Shown: one piece after another, positions 30,003 to 39,988 of the stretch | How positions within the stretch are numbered: position 1 is the stretch's first letter | Layout: each line of letters starts with the position of its first letter | DNA from: Leptospirales bacterium | GTDB lineage: Bacteria > Spirochaetota > Leptospiria > Leptospirales > Leptonemataceae | Direction: 5' to 3' | DNA: 47,999 bases | NCBI GenBank assembly: GCA_019694655.1 | Contig: JAIBBN010000020.1 | Location: 1 to 47,999 of the forward strand | The notes under the pieces: generated by a model | Databases searched by the model: none | What the model was told of the DNA's origin: nothing | Seen by the model: the letters and a program-made list of their open reading frames with translations, nothing else | Position numbers and translations under genes: made by a program

Positions 30003-30121
30003 GGGTCTGCCTGCGAACGGGCGCACGAAGCGACAAGCGCGATTCCGGCGCAGGCGGTGCTAAACGTCGCACAGGGAATGCGAATTGCCATTCCCGGCGA
30101 ACTTTGCCAGAACGGACAATC

Positions 30122-31324
30122 ATGGGCAAACAAAAGCTGTTTATCGAAGACCTGGATCTGGCCGGCAAACTTTGCGCAGTGCGCGTTGATTTCAACGTGC
30201 CGGTCAAAAACGGCAAAGTGGGCGACGACAAGCGCATCCGCGCTGCGCTGCCAACCATCCGCAAGTTGCGCGAGGCCGGCGCCCGCACCTTCCTGATGAC
30301 GCACCTTGGCCGTCCCAAGGGCGGACCGGAAGATAAGTATCGCCTGGCCCCCGTGGCCGCCCACCTTTCGCAATTGCTTGGCTCGCCGGTGGAATCGCTC
30401 AGCGATTGCATTGGACCCGAGGTCGATGCGCGCATTGCCGCCATGAAAAACGGCGAAACCATTCTGCTGGAAAACGTGCGCTTCTATGCCGAAGAAGAAA
30501 AGAACAACGCCGACTTTGCCCGCAAACTTTCGCACGGCGCAGACTACTTCATCAACGACGCCTTTGGCACGGCGCACCGCGCTCATGCCTCCACCGCCGG
30601 CATCGCCGCCTATGTGCAGCGCTCCGCCTGCGGCTATCTGATTCGCGACGAGCTGAAATACCTGGGACAGGCGCTGTCCAATCCCGCGCGTCCTTACGTG
30701 GCCATTTCCGGCGGCGCCAAGATCTCCGGCAAAATTGATCTGATGAAAAATCTGCTGCCCAACGTTGACACGCTGATCGTGGGCGGCGGCATGACCTTCA
30801 CCTTTCTCAAAGCGCAGGGTAAAGAGATCGGCAAGTCTCTTCTGGAAGCGGACAAGGTCAGTCTGGCGGGCGAATTATTGAAGCAGGGCGGATCGAAGCT
30901 GGCGCTGCCATCCGATTTCCAGGTCAGTACGGAGTTTGACTTTGATGGCGGCAAAGTGGGCGCCCTGAAGACGGTGAGCGATTCAACAATTCCGGCCGAC
31001 AGCTATGGTCTGGACATTGGTCCGGCAAGCGTCGAAGCCTTCCGCAAGATCTTGCTGGCGGCAAAGACCATCGTCTGGAACGGACCGATGGGCGTATTTG
31101 AAATCGACGCTACAGCAAAAGGAACCTTTGCCATCGCCCAGGCGCTGGCCGATGCCACTGCCGCCGGCGCCACTACCATCATTGGCGGCGGTGATTCAGC
31201 GGCGGCCATCGAGAAGGCCGGTCTCTCCAGCAAAGTGAGCTTTGTCAGTACTGGCGGCGGCGCTACCCTCGAATTTCTGGAAGGACGCGTGTTGCCAGGC
31301 GTGGATTGCTTGAGCGATGCTTAG
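30122..31324 (+). CDS. pgk: phosphoglycerate kinase
   Basis: This 400-residue protein starts at ATG 30122 (MGKQKLFIEDLDLAGKLCAV); the frame extends 43 codons upstream into non-coding sequence. It has the N-domain substrate loop VRVDFNVPVKNG (about residues 20-31), HLGRPKG, INDAFGTAHRAHAST (about 143-157), and the C-domain nucleotide site IVWNGPMGVFE and GGGDSAAA. It makes ATP from 1,3-bisphosphoglycerate in glycolysis. It is a full-length enzyme with no gap or tpiA gene directly beside it. No terminator is obvious in the 27 bp before the convergent PLD gene stop. Confidence 0.97.
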   Translation: MGKQKLFIEDLDLAGKLCAVRVDFNVPVKNGKVGDDKRIRAALPTIRKLREAGARTFLMTHLGRPKGGPEDKYRLAPVAAHLSQLLGSPVESLSDCIGPEVDARIAAMKNGETILLENVRFYAEEEKNNADFARKLSHGADYFINDAFGTAHRAHASTAGIAAYVQRSACGYLIRDELKYLGQALSNPARPYVAISGGAKISGKIDLMKNLLPNVDTLIVGGGMTFTFLKAQGKEIGKSLLEADKVSLAGELLKQGGSKLALPSDFQVSTEFDFDGGKVGALKTVSDSTIPADSYGLDIGPASVEAFRKILLAAKTIVWNGPMGVFEIDATAKGTFAIAQALADATAAGATTIIGGGDSAAAIEKAGLSSKVSFVSTGGGATLEFLEGRVLPGVDCLSDA

Positions 31325-31351
31325 TATCGGGCGCTGGCCTTAGAGCGCAGC

Positions 31352-31873
31352 CTAAACAACGGGATCGGGACAGACGGCGCGCAGTCCGCATCGGGCGCAG
31401 TGCTGGCCAAGAAACACGGCCTCAAACTGCTCCATCATGGCGGTCACCAGCGCCGCCTCGTCGGTCCAGATGCCCGCTTCAAAGTTGCGCCGGCGCACGC
31501 TCCTGGCGCCCATGCCGGCCCCGGTCAGATTTGCCGAGCCAATATAGGCCAGCCGTCCATCGACCACAATGCATTTGAAATGCACGCGCGGGCAGAGCAC
31601 GCGTTCGAATCGTTCGCTTTCAAAGAGCGCCGGGTAGCGATCAAAGTCGCGTCGAAAGCGTTCGCCGGGCTCCTTGGCGTGCAGCAAGCGAATCTCCACG
31701 CCGCGCTGCACCAGTTGATCGAGCAGCTGCAGGAAGGGCCGAAAGCGGCCGCCGATCTCCATGTGCATGTCTTTGATGTCGGCGGTGCCAATCCACAGAT
31801 AGCGGCGCGTTGCTGCACATGCCTTGAGGATCACTTCCTCGTACAGTTCGCGGTCGCGGACCATGCGCAGCAT
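31352..31873 (-). CDS. single-HKD phospholipase D-like protein
   Basis: This 173-residue protein starts at ATG 31873 (MLRMVRDRELYEEVILKACA); the upstream 14 codons of open frame are proline- and arginine-rich and unlikely. It has one PLD signature, VHFKCIVVDGRLAYIGSANLTGAG (about residues 109-132). Single-motif PLD proteins usually dimerise to form one active site, as in the nuclease Nuc. The C-terminus has a cysteine cluster (HCARCGLRAVC), perhaps a metal site. It is divergent from the DNA polymerase gene with 103 bp between starts. A nuclease role is plausible; lipid hydrolysis cannot be excluded. Confidence 0.72.
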   Translation of the reverse strand: MLRMVRDRELYEEVILKACAATRRYLWIGTADIKDMHMEIGGRFRPFLQLLDQLVQRGVEIRLLHAKEPGERFRRDFDRYPALFESERFERVLCPRVHFKCIVVDGRLAYIGSANLTGAGMGARSVRRRNFEAGIWTDEAALVTAMMEQFEAVFLGQHCARCGLRAVCPDPVV

Positions 31874-31976
31874 ACAAGGGCAAGCCGGGCCCCTCGTCGG
31901 CGGCCGGCGACGCATTTTTGCGGGCGCCAGCGGCTGCGCGGTTGACGCTCGCTACGCCCTTGCTCTGCTTCCGGCT

Positions 31977-34310
31977 ATGGCGGCCTACCAGGCCTTCTTG
32001 CTCTCGGCTGTGCAGGCCCCCGGCCCGGGCGGCGTCGTGCTGCGCCTCTTTGGCCGCTCCCCGGAGCTGGGTCCGGTGGAGTTGCGCTTCGAGCAACAGA
32101 GCGCCGTCTTCTTTGTTCCGCGTCGGGCGCAGCTCGACCAGCGCGCCCTGCGCTGCCGTCGCAAGGCCGTGGAACTGAAGAGCTTTGACGGCGAGTCCGT
32201 CGACGCCCTCTACTTTCAGAGCGAAGGCGACCTGCGCCGCGCCCGCGCCATCCTGCGCGAGGCTGGCGTGCAGTGTCTGGAAGACGACGTTTCGTTGCTC
32301 GATCGATTTTTGATGGAGCGCTTTCTCTGCGGCGCTGTGAGCTTTGAAGCAGAGGAGGGCGACGATCTGGGGCGGCGCGTCTTTCTCAATCCGCGCCTGA
32401 AGCCGGGCCGCGTACGCACCGCGCTTTCGGCGCTATCGCTGGATATCGAAACCGGCGTCAAAAGCGGCGCGCTCTATTCCATCGCCGTCGATCTGCGCGG
32501 CCCGCAGCAAAAGCAAAAGGTCGTCTTCTTACAGCGCAGCGGCGCTGCTCCACTAAGCGCCAGCGCTAGAAACGAAGGCTTTGAACTGCAGTGCTTTGAG
32601 GACGAACGCAGTTGTCTGGCGGCCTTTCTGCAATGGACTGCCGAGCGCGATCCGGATCTGCTGATTGGCTGGAACGTCGTCGGCTTCGATCTACGCTTTC
32701 TGGAAGCCAAATGTCGCGCCCACTCGCTGCCCTTCCGACTGGGGCGCGACGGACTGACAGCTGAAGTGCGGCCGCGGACCAGCGGCGGCGATCGCGCGGC
32801 GATTCCCGGCCGCGTCTGCATCGATGGCCCGCTGGCTTTGCGCGCCGCTTTCTATAACTTCGAAGACCTCAGCCTGGACAGCGTGGCGCACGAATTACTT
32901 GGCGAAGGCAAACTGATCAGCTCCGGCGGCAGCGATAAGATCGCCGAGATCGAACGCCTCTATGCCGAGGACCCGCTGCAGCTGGCGCGCTACAATCTGC
33001 GCGACGCCGAGCTGGTGCAGGAGATCTTTGCAAAGACCGGTCTGGCCGAACTGACCATGCGGCGCAGCGAAATATCCGGACTGCTGATGGGCGACATTGG
33101 CCAGAGCGTGCGCGCATTTGATTTCTTTATGCTGCCGCGTCTGCATCGCAAAGGCTACGTGGCCATCTCCCAGCAAGACGTACGCTTTAGCCAGAGCGCG
33201 CCCGGCGGTCGCGTTTTGCAGCCGGTCCCCGGCCTCTACCAGCAGGTCGTCGCCCTGGATTTTCGCAGCCTCTATCCCTCCATCATCCGCACCTTCCACA
33301 TCGATCCCTATTCGCTTTTGATGCGCGATCACGATCCGCTTTCCACGCCGGCCGGCGATCGTCGATTTTCACGCAGCGAACACCTTCTGCCCGACTTCAT
33401 CGGCGAACTCTTTGAACTGCGCGCCGCCGCGCGCCGCGAGGGCGATGAACATCTGTCAATGGCCATCAAGATTCTGATGAACAGCTTCTACGGCGTGATG
33501 GGATCGCCGGGTTGTCGTTTTTACCACGCCGATTTGCCCAACGCCATTACCCTGACCGGGCAGTGGCTGCTAACGGAGTGCGTGGCCTGGCTGGAAGAGC
33601 GCGGCTACCGTACGCTCTACGGCGATACCGATTCGCTTTTTGTTCAGCTGCGCCCGGAGGATGAGGCCGCGGCCGATCAACGTGCGCAGCAGCTGGCCGA
33701 CGAGTTAAACGAATACTGGCAGCGGCGGCTGGCTGATGAGTTTCAGCTGACCTCCTATCTGAAGCTGCAATTTGAACGCCGCTTCAGTAAGTTCTTTTTG
33801 CCGCCGATGCGCGGACAGGAGAAGGGGGCGCGCAAGCGTTACGCCGGCCTGCGCGTCGATGCCGGCGTCGAAACGCTGCACTTCACGGGAATGGAGGTAG
33901 TGCGCAGCGACTGGACCGAACTGGCGCGCGAGTTTCAGCGCGAGCTCTATGCGCGCGTTTTTCGCGGCGAAGATCCCTCGGACTGGATCCGAGCGGTCGT
34001 AGGCGAGGTGCGTCTCGGGCAGCGCGACACACAGCTGGTCTACCGCAAGCGACTGCGCAAGCCGCTGGCCGAGTACACGCAAAGCGCGCCGCCGCACGTG
34101 CAGGCGGCGCGAATGTTGCCGCAGGCGCGCGGCGTGGTGCGCTATGTAGTAACGCGCGAGGGTCCCGTACCCGTCGAACTCAAGCCGCAATCGCCCGACT
34201 ACGATCACTACGTCGACAAGCAGCTGGCGCCAATTGCCGATGGCGCCTTGTGGCTCTTTGGCAAAGATTTCGAATCGCTGGTCTCTTCCGTGCAACTCTC
34301 TCTATTCTAA
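31977..34310 (+). CDS. polB: family B DNA polymerase (Pol II type)
   Basis: This 777-residue protein starts at ATG 31977 (MAAYQAFLLSAVQAPGPGGV); earlier in-frame starts overlap the divergent PLD gene. The exonuclease domain has LDIETG near residue 153 and NVVGFDLRFLE (Exo II). The polymerase domain has motif A ALDFRSLYPSIIRTF near 424, motif B KILMNSFYGVMGSPG near 498 and motif C YGDTDSLF near 546. All catalytic Asp are present, so it is a proofreading family B polymerase like Escherichia coli Pol II, used in damage tolerance or repair. It stands alone, 110 bp before the acylase gene. Confidence 0.92.
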   Translation: MAAYQAFLLSAVQAPGPGGVVLRLFGRSPELGPVELRFEQQSAVFFVPRRAQLDQRALRCRRKAVELKSFDGESVDALYFQSEGDLRRARAILREAGVQCLEDDVSLLDRFLMERFLCGAVSFEAEEGDDLGRRVFLNPRLKPGRVRTALSALSLDIETGVKSGALYSIAVDLRGPQQKQKVVFLQRSGAAPLSASARNEGFELQCFEDERSCLAAFLQWTAERDPDLLIGWNVVGFDLRFLEAKCRAHSLPFRLGRDGLTAEVRPRTSGGDRAAIPGRVCIDGPLALRAAFYNFEDLSLDSVAHELLGEGKLISSGGSDKIAEIERLYAEDPLQLARYNLRDAELVQEIFAKTGLAELTMRRSEISGLLMGDIGQSVRAFDFFMLPRLHRKGYVAISQQDVRFSQSAPGGRVLQPVPGLYQQVVALDFRSLYPSIIRTFHIDPYSLLMRDHDPLSTPAGDRRFSRSEHLLPDFIGELFELRAAARREGDEHLSMAIKILMNSFYGVMGSPGCRFYHADLPNAITLTGQWLLTECVAWLEERGYRTLYGDTDSLFVQLRPEDEAAADQRAQQLADELNEYWQRRLADEFQLTSYLKLQFERRFSKFFLPPMRGQEKGARKRYAGLRVDAGVETLHFTGMEVVRSDWTELAREFQRELYARVFRGEDPSDWIRAVVGEVRLGQRDTQLVYRKRLRKPLAEYTQSAPPHVQAARMLPQARGVVRYVVTREGPVPVELKPQSPDYDHYVDKQLAPIADGALWLFGKDFESLVSSVQLSLF

Positions 34311-34419
34311 GAGTACGGCACGAAGCGCGTCCTTTTGTATTGCGCTCAAAAGAGTTGACTTCGTCCCAGCATTGCGCGGCGATCGAGCCCTTACTGCGCG
34401 CGGCGCAGTCGGGGGTGGC

Positions 34420-36873
34420 ATGTTGCGATTCTTGCGTCCGGCAGCCCTGGCGCTGCTGGCAGCGGCGGCAGTTCTTGCGCTGATTCTTCTGGCTTTTGTG
34501 GCGCTCTCCGAGGCTTCGCGACCGGTAAGAAGCGGCCTCGCTGATCTGCCCGGGCTGGGCGCGCCAGTGCGCATCCTCTACGACGAGCGCGGCGTTCCGC
34601 ACATTTTTGCTGACAGCGAACCGGACGCCTACCGCGCCCTGGGCTATGTGCAAACCAAGGATCGCTGGTGGCAGATGGAACTGGCCCGTCGTGTAGCGCG
34701 CGGCGAACTTTCCGAAATCCTGGGCGCGCCAACCCTGGAGGCCGATGTGCTGTTTCGCACCCTGGGTCTTTCGCGCTTTGGCCAGCAGTACCTGCAACGT
34801 CGCGGCGCCAGTCTGGATCCAGCAATGCTGCGCAATCTTCAGGCCTATGTCGATGGCATCAATGCCCACGTGGAGCGCGGCCCTTTGCCGCTGGAGTTTC
34901 GACTGCTGCAGGCGCCGCGCCGCAACTTTGAACTGTCCGATATCTTTGCCATCTCTGGCTACGTCGCCTATACCTTCCTGGACGCGATGGAAACCGATCC
35001 CACGGCAACCTACATCCGCGATGCGCTTGGCCCGCAGTATCTGCAGGGCGTCGCCTGGGACGGAGCGCAGGCCATGGCCGCCATCCGCGCCAGCGCAAAG
35101 CGCGAGACCTGGGGCGGCGATCTGCAGCCGGCAGCGTGGCTGCGCCGCGATCTACAGCCGGCGATACAACGAATGCAATCGATTGCAGCGCTTGCGCCGG
35201 CGGCGCGCAGCCTGGCCGGCAGCAACGCCTGGATCGTCTCTGGCGCGCGCAGCGACTCCGGCTATCCAATCCTCTGCAACGATCCACACATTGCCTTTTC
35301 GCAACCGGGCGCGTGGTATGAGGCGCATCTGCATACGCCGCAGCTCAATCTCTATGGCCACTACCTGGCTGCGCTGCCGCTGCCGCTGGTCGGTCACACC
35401 GACGACCACGCCTGGGGGCTGACCATGCTCCTGAATGACGACGCCGACTTCTATGTGGAAACGCCGGCGCCGGGCGTGGAGAACGCCATTCTTTACCGCG
35501 GCCAGGTTGCGGCCATGGAACTGCAGCGCGAGGACATCCAGATTCGCGGCGCCGGCATTCAAAGCATCGTGGTGCGCAGCAGCGTACACGGACCCATCAT
35601 CAACGATGTCTTTGATGGCTTTCGCTCGCAGCGGCGACCGGTTGCGCTGCGCTGGGGATACTTGAATTTTGACAACGATATTGCTGGCGCCTTTCATTCC
35701 CTGGCGCACGCTACAAGCCTGGCTGATGCGCGCCAGGCGGCCTCGCGCATCCTTTCGCCTGGTCTCAATGTGCTTTATGCCAATCGTCAGGGCGACATCG
35801 GCTGGTGGGCCGCCGGTCGTCAGGCGCGTTTGCAATCCAGCGCCAGTCGCGCCTTTCTGCTGGATGGCGCCAGCGGCCGCTATGATCTGCGCGACTTTCT
35901 ACCCTTTGCCGATAATCCGCATCAGGAAAACCCGCCCGATGGTCTGATCGTTTCGGCCAACAATCGTATGCTCTGGGGACAGGGCCATCCGCTGGAGGGC
36001 TACTACAGTCCCGATGCGCGCGCCCTGCGCATCCGCCAGCTGCTGGAGGCGCAGCCCAAACTGGGCGTCGCTGATATGAAGCGCATCCAGCTCGACCGGC
36101 GTGACAACCGCCTGGCCCTTGCCGTGCGCGATGCCGCCCGTTTGGCGCTGCACGGCGATCTGGATTCGACGCCCGCTGCATCGCTGTTGCAACAATACTG
36201 GCAGTGGGACGGCGCTTACGAAGCCGATCTGGCCGCGCCGATGCTGCACTGGGAATTCTCCTACCAGCTGCTGCGTGCGGCAATGGTCGACGAACTTGGC
36301 GAGGATTTCTTTGCCGTCTTTTTGCGCTCGCCAGCATCGATCTGGACCCTGCTTGAGCTTTTGCAAAATGATTCGGCGCCGTGGTGGGACGATCGCTCTA
36401 CGCCGGAACCGCGCGAGTCGCGGGCCACAATTGTCCGGCGCGCAATGCTACGCGCCATTGTCGTTCTGCAAGAGCGCTATGGCGCCAATTTCAACGACTG
36501 GCAGTGGCAGACAATGCACGCCGTTGTCCATCAGCATGCGCTGGGCGGGCTCTGGCCGCTGGGCTTGCTGCTAAATGTCGGTCCCTATCCGGCCCCCGGC
36601 GGCCGAGAGACCATCAACAACTACCATTTCCCCTTTGAAAGCGGCGCGGCGCAGGTCAGCATCGGGCCCTCCACGCGACGGATCATTGATCTGGCGGCGC
36701 CGCAGCGTGCGCTGGGCATCCTGCCCGCCGGTCAATCCGGCCACTGGCTGGATGCAAATTACCAGGACCAGGCCCTGGACCATTTGCAGGGCCGCTGGCG
36801 CACACAGTGGATGGACCCCGCCGAACTTACAGCGCATCAAGTGAATGAACTTATCCTGAGGCCGACGCTGTGA
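34420..36873 (+). CDS. penicillin acylase family protein (Ntn hydrolase)
   Basis: This 817-residue protein starts at ATG 34420 (MLRFLRPAALALLAAAAVLA), with an N-terminal signal or anchor at residues 7-30; the frame is open 62 codons upstream without coding character. The family pattern is clear: RDERGVPHI-like YDERGVPHIFADSEPDAYRA, LGYVQTKDRWWQMEL, then GSNAWIVSG, where Ser268 is the autocatalytic nucleophile exposed after self-cleavage. Next come CNDPHIAF and HGPIINDV. Such enzymes cut amide bonds of penicillins, acyl-homoserine lactones or other N-acyl compounds in the periplasm; the substrate here cannot be chosen from sequence. Its stop overlaps the DUF3187 gene start by 4 bp. Confidence 0.92.
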   Translation: MLRFLRPAALALLAAAAVLALILLAFVALSEASRPVRSGLADLPGLGAPVRILYDERGVPHIFADSEPDAYRALGYVQTKDRWWQMELARRVARGELSEILGAPTLEADVLFRTLGLSRFGQQYLQRRGASLDPAMLRNLQAYVDGINAHVERGPLPLEFRLLQAPRRNFELSDIFAISGYVAYTFLDAMETDPTATYIRDALGPQYLQGVAWDGAQAMAAIRASAKRETWGGDLQPAAWLRRDLQPAIQRMQSIAALAPAARSLAGSNAWIVSGARSDSGYPILCNDPHIAFSQPGAWYEAHLHTPQLNLYGHYLAALPLPLVGHTDDHAWGLTMLLNDDADFYVETPAPGVENAILYRGQVAAMELQREDIQIRGAGIQSIVVRSSVHGPIINDVFDGFRSQRRPVALRWGYLNFDNDIAGAFHSLAHATSLADARQAASRILSPGLNVLYANRQGDIGWWAAGRQARLQSSASRAFLLDGASGRYDLRDFLPFADNPHQENPPDGLIVSANNRMLWGQGHPLEGYYSPDARALRIRQLLEAQPKLGVADMKRIQLDRRDNRLALAVRDAARLALHGDLDSTPAASLLQQYWQWDGAYEADLAAPMLHWEFSYQLLRAAMVDELGEDFFAVFLRSPASIWTLLELLQNDSAPWWDDRSTPEPRESRATIVRRAMLRAIVVLQERYGANFNDWQWQTMHAVVHQHALGGLWPLGLLLNVGPYPAPGGRETINNYHFPFESGAAQVSIGPSTRRIIDLAAPQRALGILPAGQSGHWLDANYQDQALDHLQGRWRTQWMDPAELTAHQVNELILRPTL

Positions 36874-38021
36874 TACACTGGCGCCAGAGCCGAAGCGCAC
36901 TCCAATTTCTGCTTTGCAATCTGGCGCTGATTCTCAGCCCTTTTTCGGCGCTCTTGGCCGATGAGCACGACTATCCCTACGCCCTGGCCTTCCAGACGGT
37001 GCGCACGCCGCTCCTGCCGGCCACGGAAAGCGCCCTTGATGCCGGCGAAGTTCGCTTTCGCCTCAGCGCAGCCTGGGCCAATGTCTGGTCCATTCAGGAT
37101 GAACGCTTCATTGTAGATGGCGAAGAGTTGCGCACCACTGCTACGCTGCGCTACGGACTTGGCGATCGCCTGCAAGTTGGTATGCAGATGCCATATATTG
37201 TGCAGGGCGGCGGAACGATGGATTCCTTCCTGGAGGGCTTCCATCGTGCGACTGGCGTCACGCAGGGCGGACGCGATCGCTTTGCCCGCAATACCTTCAA
37301 CGTGAGCTATGAACCTTATGGCAAGTACTACGCCTTACTTGATGACGATCCGCTGCGCACCTATTTGCGTCGCTTCACGCCGCGTCCTTATCCGCGCCAG
37401 AGTGCAGCCGGTCCCACCGCGCCCCTCGTTGGCTTTCCTTTTGGCGACATTCGCGATCCGCTTTTCCTGAGCGTGCGTCGACCGTTGAGCGAGGAGGACA
37501 ATGGCGCCAGCGGCAAGCGCAGCGGCGCCGGCGGTCCGCGCCTGCAGCTGATCTACAGATTGCTGCAGGGCGCCGGCGACTTCAACGGCTTGCAGGCCGG
37601 ACTGATCTACCATATGCCAGGAAGCAGCGGCGCCTTGCTGGACAGCCTGGGCGCGGCCGCCGGGGCCTTTCTCAGCGGCGGCTGGCAGCTGGATGAGACT
37701 CTGCAGATGCAACTGGGCCTCTCCTACACGCGCTTCAGTCAGCACGAATTTGAAAGCCTGCGATTGCCCGTCGACCAGTGGAGCCTGCGCTTGCGCGGCG
37801 ACTACCAGCTGCGCTGGCTGGGACTTTTTGCCGAGTACGTGGTTTTCACTGCGCCGGTACGCAGCGATACGGAGCTGGGCCGCAGCGGCCACACCCTGGG
37901 CCTCGGTTTCTCGCTGCAGAGCGGAGAAATTCACTATCAGGCAGGCGTGGCGGAGAATTTTCTGAACTACGGGACCACGCCAGACTTTGGCCTGTTTTTT
38001 TCCGTAGAGCGCGGCATCTGA
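36870..38021 (+). CDS. DUF3187 outer-membrane protein
   Basis: This 383-residue protein starts at GTG 36870 (VIHWRQSRSALQFLLCNLAL), overlapping the acylase stop. A signal peptide ends near SALLADEHD. The mature part alternates short strands and turns (LRYGLGDRLQVGMQMPYIVQ, LRLRGDYQLRWLGLFAEYVV, LGLGFSLQSGEIHYQAGVAE) and ends in an aromatic-poor strand, as in DUF3187 beta-barrel proteins of unknown function. It appears co-transcribed with the acylase upstream, and glgB begins 1 bp after its stop. No enzyme motif is seen. Confidence 0.75.
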   Translation: MIHWRQSRSALQFLLCNLALILSPFSALLADEHDYPYALAFQTVRTPLLPATESALDAGEVRFRLSAAWANVWSIQDERFIVDGEELRTTATLRYGLGDRLQVGMQMPYIVQGGGTMDSFLEGFHRATGVTQGGRDRFARNTFNVSYEPYGKYYALLDDDPLRTYLRRFTPRPYPRQSAAGPTAPLVGFPFGDIRDPLFLSVRRPLSEEDNGASGKRSGAGGPRLQLIYRLLQGAGDFNGLQAGLIYHMPGSSGALLDSLGAAAGAFLSGGWQLDETLQMQLGLSYTRFSQHEFESLRLPVDQWSLRLRGDYQLRWLGLFAEYVVFTAPVRSDTELGRSGHTLGLGFSLQSGEIHYQAGVAENFLNYGTTPDFGLFFSVERGI

Positions 38022-38022
38022 T

Positions 38023-39960
38023 ATGAACAGCCTTACATTGCATCCGGGCAGCGATCTGGGCCTGGGCGTCTGGACGCACGACGATCTGCACCTGTTTGGC
38101 GAAGGCAGCCATTTTCATCTGCATCATAAGTTTGGAGCGCATCCGGCCACGCTCGATGGCGTGCGCGGCGTCTATTTCTCGGTCTGGGCGCCCAACGCCA
38201 CTTACACTGCAGTGGTCGGCGATTTCAACGGCTGGAATCGCGGCGATCAACCGATGCTGCGCATTGCCGAGATCGGCATCTGGGAGCGTTTTGTTCCAGG
38301 CGTTGCGCCCGGATCGATTTATAAGTACCACATAGCATCTCGTTTTCACGGCTACGCCGTGGACAAGGCCGATCCCTTTGCGCATGCCTCGGAAACGCCG
38401 CCGCACACCGGCAGCGTCTACCGCCCCTGGCAGTACCAGTGGAACGACCAGCACTGGATGGAAACGCGCGGCCCCCGGCAAACCGTAGAGTCTCCAATCA
38501 GCATCTACGAGATGCACCCCGGCTCCTGGATCCGCGATCCAGGCGATCCAGGCCGCTGGCCTACTTACCGCGAACTGGCGGCCAAGCTTCCTGGCTATTT
38601 GCGCGACGAAGGCTTCACCCACGTGGAGCTGATGCCAATTATGGTCCATCCGCTCTATCGCTCGTGGGGCTACCAGGTGACCGGCTACTTCGCGCCCACG
38701 GCGCGCTACGGTTCGCCGGAAGATTTCATGGCGCTGGTCGACGCCTTGCATCAGGCGGAAATTGGCGTGGTGCTGGACTGGGTGCCCTCGCACTTCCCCT
38801 CCGATGAGCATGGCCTGGGCTACTTTGACGGCACGCATCTCTACGAGCACGCCGATCCGCGCAAGGGCTTCCACCCCGAGTGGACCAGTTTAATATTCAA
38901 CTATGACCGCGGCGAGATCCGCTCCTTTCTGGTTTCCAGCGCCATGTTCTGGCTGGAGCAATGCCATGCCGACGGTTTGCGCGTCGATGCGGTGGCCTCG
39001 ATGCTCTATCTGGACTACGCCCGCAATCCCGGCGAATGGGTGCCCAACGAATACGGCGGCCGCGATAACATTGGCGCCATCGAGTTTCTGAAGCGCCTAA
39101 ACCAGGCCTGCTACGGCTACTTCCCCAATGCCCTGATGATTGCCGAGGAGGCCACCAGCTGGGGCGGAACCACCCGTCCGGTACACGAAGACGGCCTGGG
39201 CTTTGGCTACAAGTGGGACATGGGCTGGATGCACGATTCGCTGCGTTACTTCAAAGAGGACCCGTTGTTTCGCAAGGGTCGCCACAACGATCTTACCTTC
39301 CGCATGCTCTACGCCCACACCGAAAACTTCGTGCTGGCCATCTCCCACGACGAGGTCGTTTACGGAAAACGTTCGCTGCTCAATCGCATGCCGGGCGACC
39401 GCTGGCAGCAGTTTGCCAACCTGCGACTGTTCTTTGCCTGGATGTTTGCCATGCCTGGCAAGAAGCACATGTTCATGGGCCAGGAGTTTGGTCAGTGGAA
39501 CGAATGGAATTTTGAAACCTCGCTGGACTGGCATCTATTGAACGATCCGCTGCACGCCGGCGCAGCGCGCCTTTACCGCGATCTGAACGCGCTCTACCGC
39601 TCTGAAAATGCGCTCTATCAGGGCGACTGTCAGAACGGGGGATTTGAGTGGATCGACTGCGACGACGCCGCCGAGAGCGTGGTGGCCCTGCTGCGCCGTG
39701 ATACGCGTAGCGGCGATCTGATGATCATCGCGCTGAATTTCACTCCCATCCCGCGACAGGCGCGTCGCGTGGGTTCGCCGGAATATGGTCGTTACGAAGT
39801 ATTGCTGAATTCCGATGCCGTGGACTATGGCGGCAGCGGGCAGGGCGATCCGGGCCCCATCTGGACGTCGCCGCAGGGCGCACAGAATCGTCCCTTTTCG
39901 CTATCGCTGCAGCTGCCGCCGCTGGGCGCGCTCTTTCTGCGCTTCCGCGGCGCAAACTGA
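38023..39960 (+). CDS. glgB: 1,4-alpha-glucan branching enzyme
   Basis: This 645-residue protein starts at ATG 38023 (MNSLTLHPGSDLGLGVWTHD). A CBM48 domain (YFSVWAPNATYTAVVGDFNG, residues about 49-68) is followed by the GH13 barrel. EMHPGSW near 163, DWVPSHF near 252, DGLRVDAVASMLYLDY with the Asp nucleophile near 318, MIAEEATSW with the acid Glu near 374 and AISHDEVVYGKRSL with the third Asp near 442 are all present. The enzyme makes alpha-1,6 branches in glycogen. It lacks the extra N-terminal domain of long GlgB forms. There is 1 bp between it and the preceding stop. No other glycogen gene is adjacent. Confidence 0.96.
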   Translation: MNSLTLHPGSDLGLGVWTHDDLHLFGEGSHFHLHHKFGAHPATLDGVRGVYFSVWAPNATYTAVVGDFNGWNRGDQPMLRIAEIGIWERFVPGVAPGSIYKYHIASRFHGYAVDKADPFAHASETPPHTGSVYRPWQYQWNDQHWMETRGPRQTVESPISIYEMHPGSWIRDPGDPGRWPTYRELAAKLPGYLRDEGFTHVELMPIMVHPLYRSWGYQVTGYFAPTARYGSPEDFMALVDALHQAEIGVVLDWVPSHFPSDEHGLGYFDGTHLYEHADPRKGFHPEWTSLIFNYDRGEIRSFLVSSAMFWLEQCHADGLRVDAVASMLYLDYARNPGEWVPNEYGGRDNIGAIEFLKRLNQACYGYFPNALMIAEEATSWGGTTRPVHEDGLGFGYKWDMGWMHDSLRYFKEDPLFRKGRHNDLTFRMLYAHTENFVLAISHDEVVYGKRSLLNRMPGDRWQQFANLRLFFAWMFAMPGKKHMFMGQEFGQWNEWNFETSLDWHLLNDPLHAGAARLYRDLNALYRSENALYQGDCQNGGFEWIDCDDAAESVVALLRRDTRSGDLMIIALNFTPIPRQARRVGSPEYGRYEVLLNSDAVDYGGSGQGDPGPIWTSPQGAQNRPFSLSLQLPPLGALFLRFRGAN

Positions 39961-39988
39961 GCGCGCGCCATCGCCGCCGATTTTTACT

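Noticed and set aside
29993-30121. Upstream extension of pgk by 43 codons
   Set aside because: It overlaps the divergent oxidoreductase start and lacks similarity to phosphoglycerate kinases, which begin near ATG 30122.
34234-34419. Upstream extension of the penicillin acylase frame by 62 codons
   Set aside because: The extension overlaps the polymerase gene end and precedes a proper signal sequence starting at 34420.
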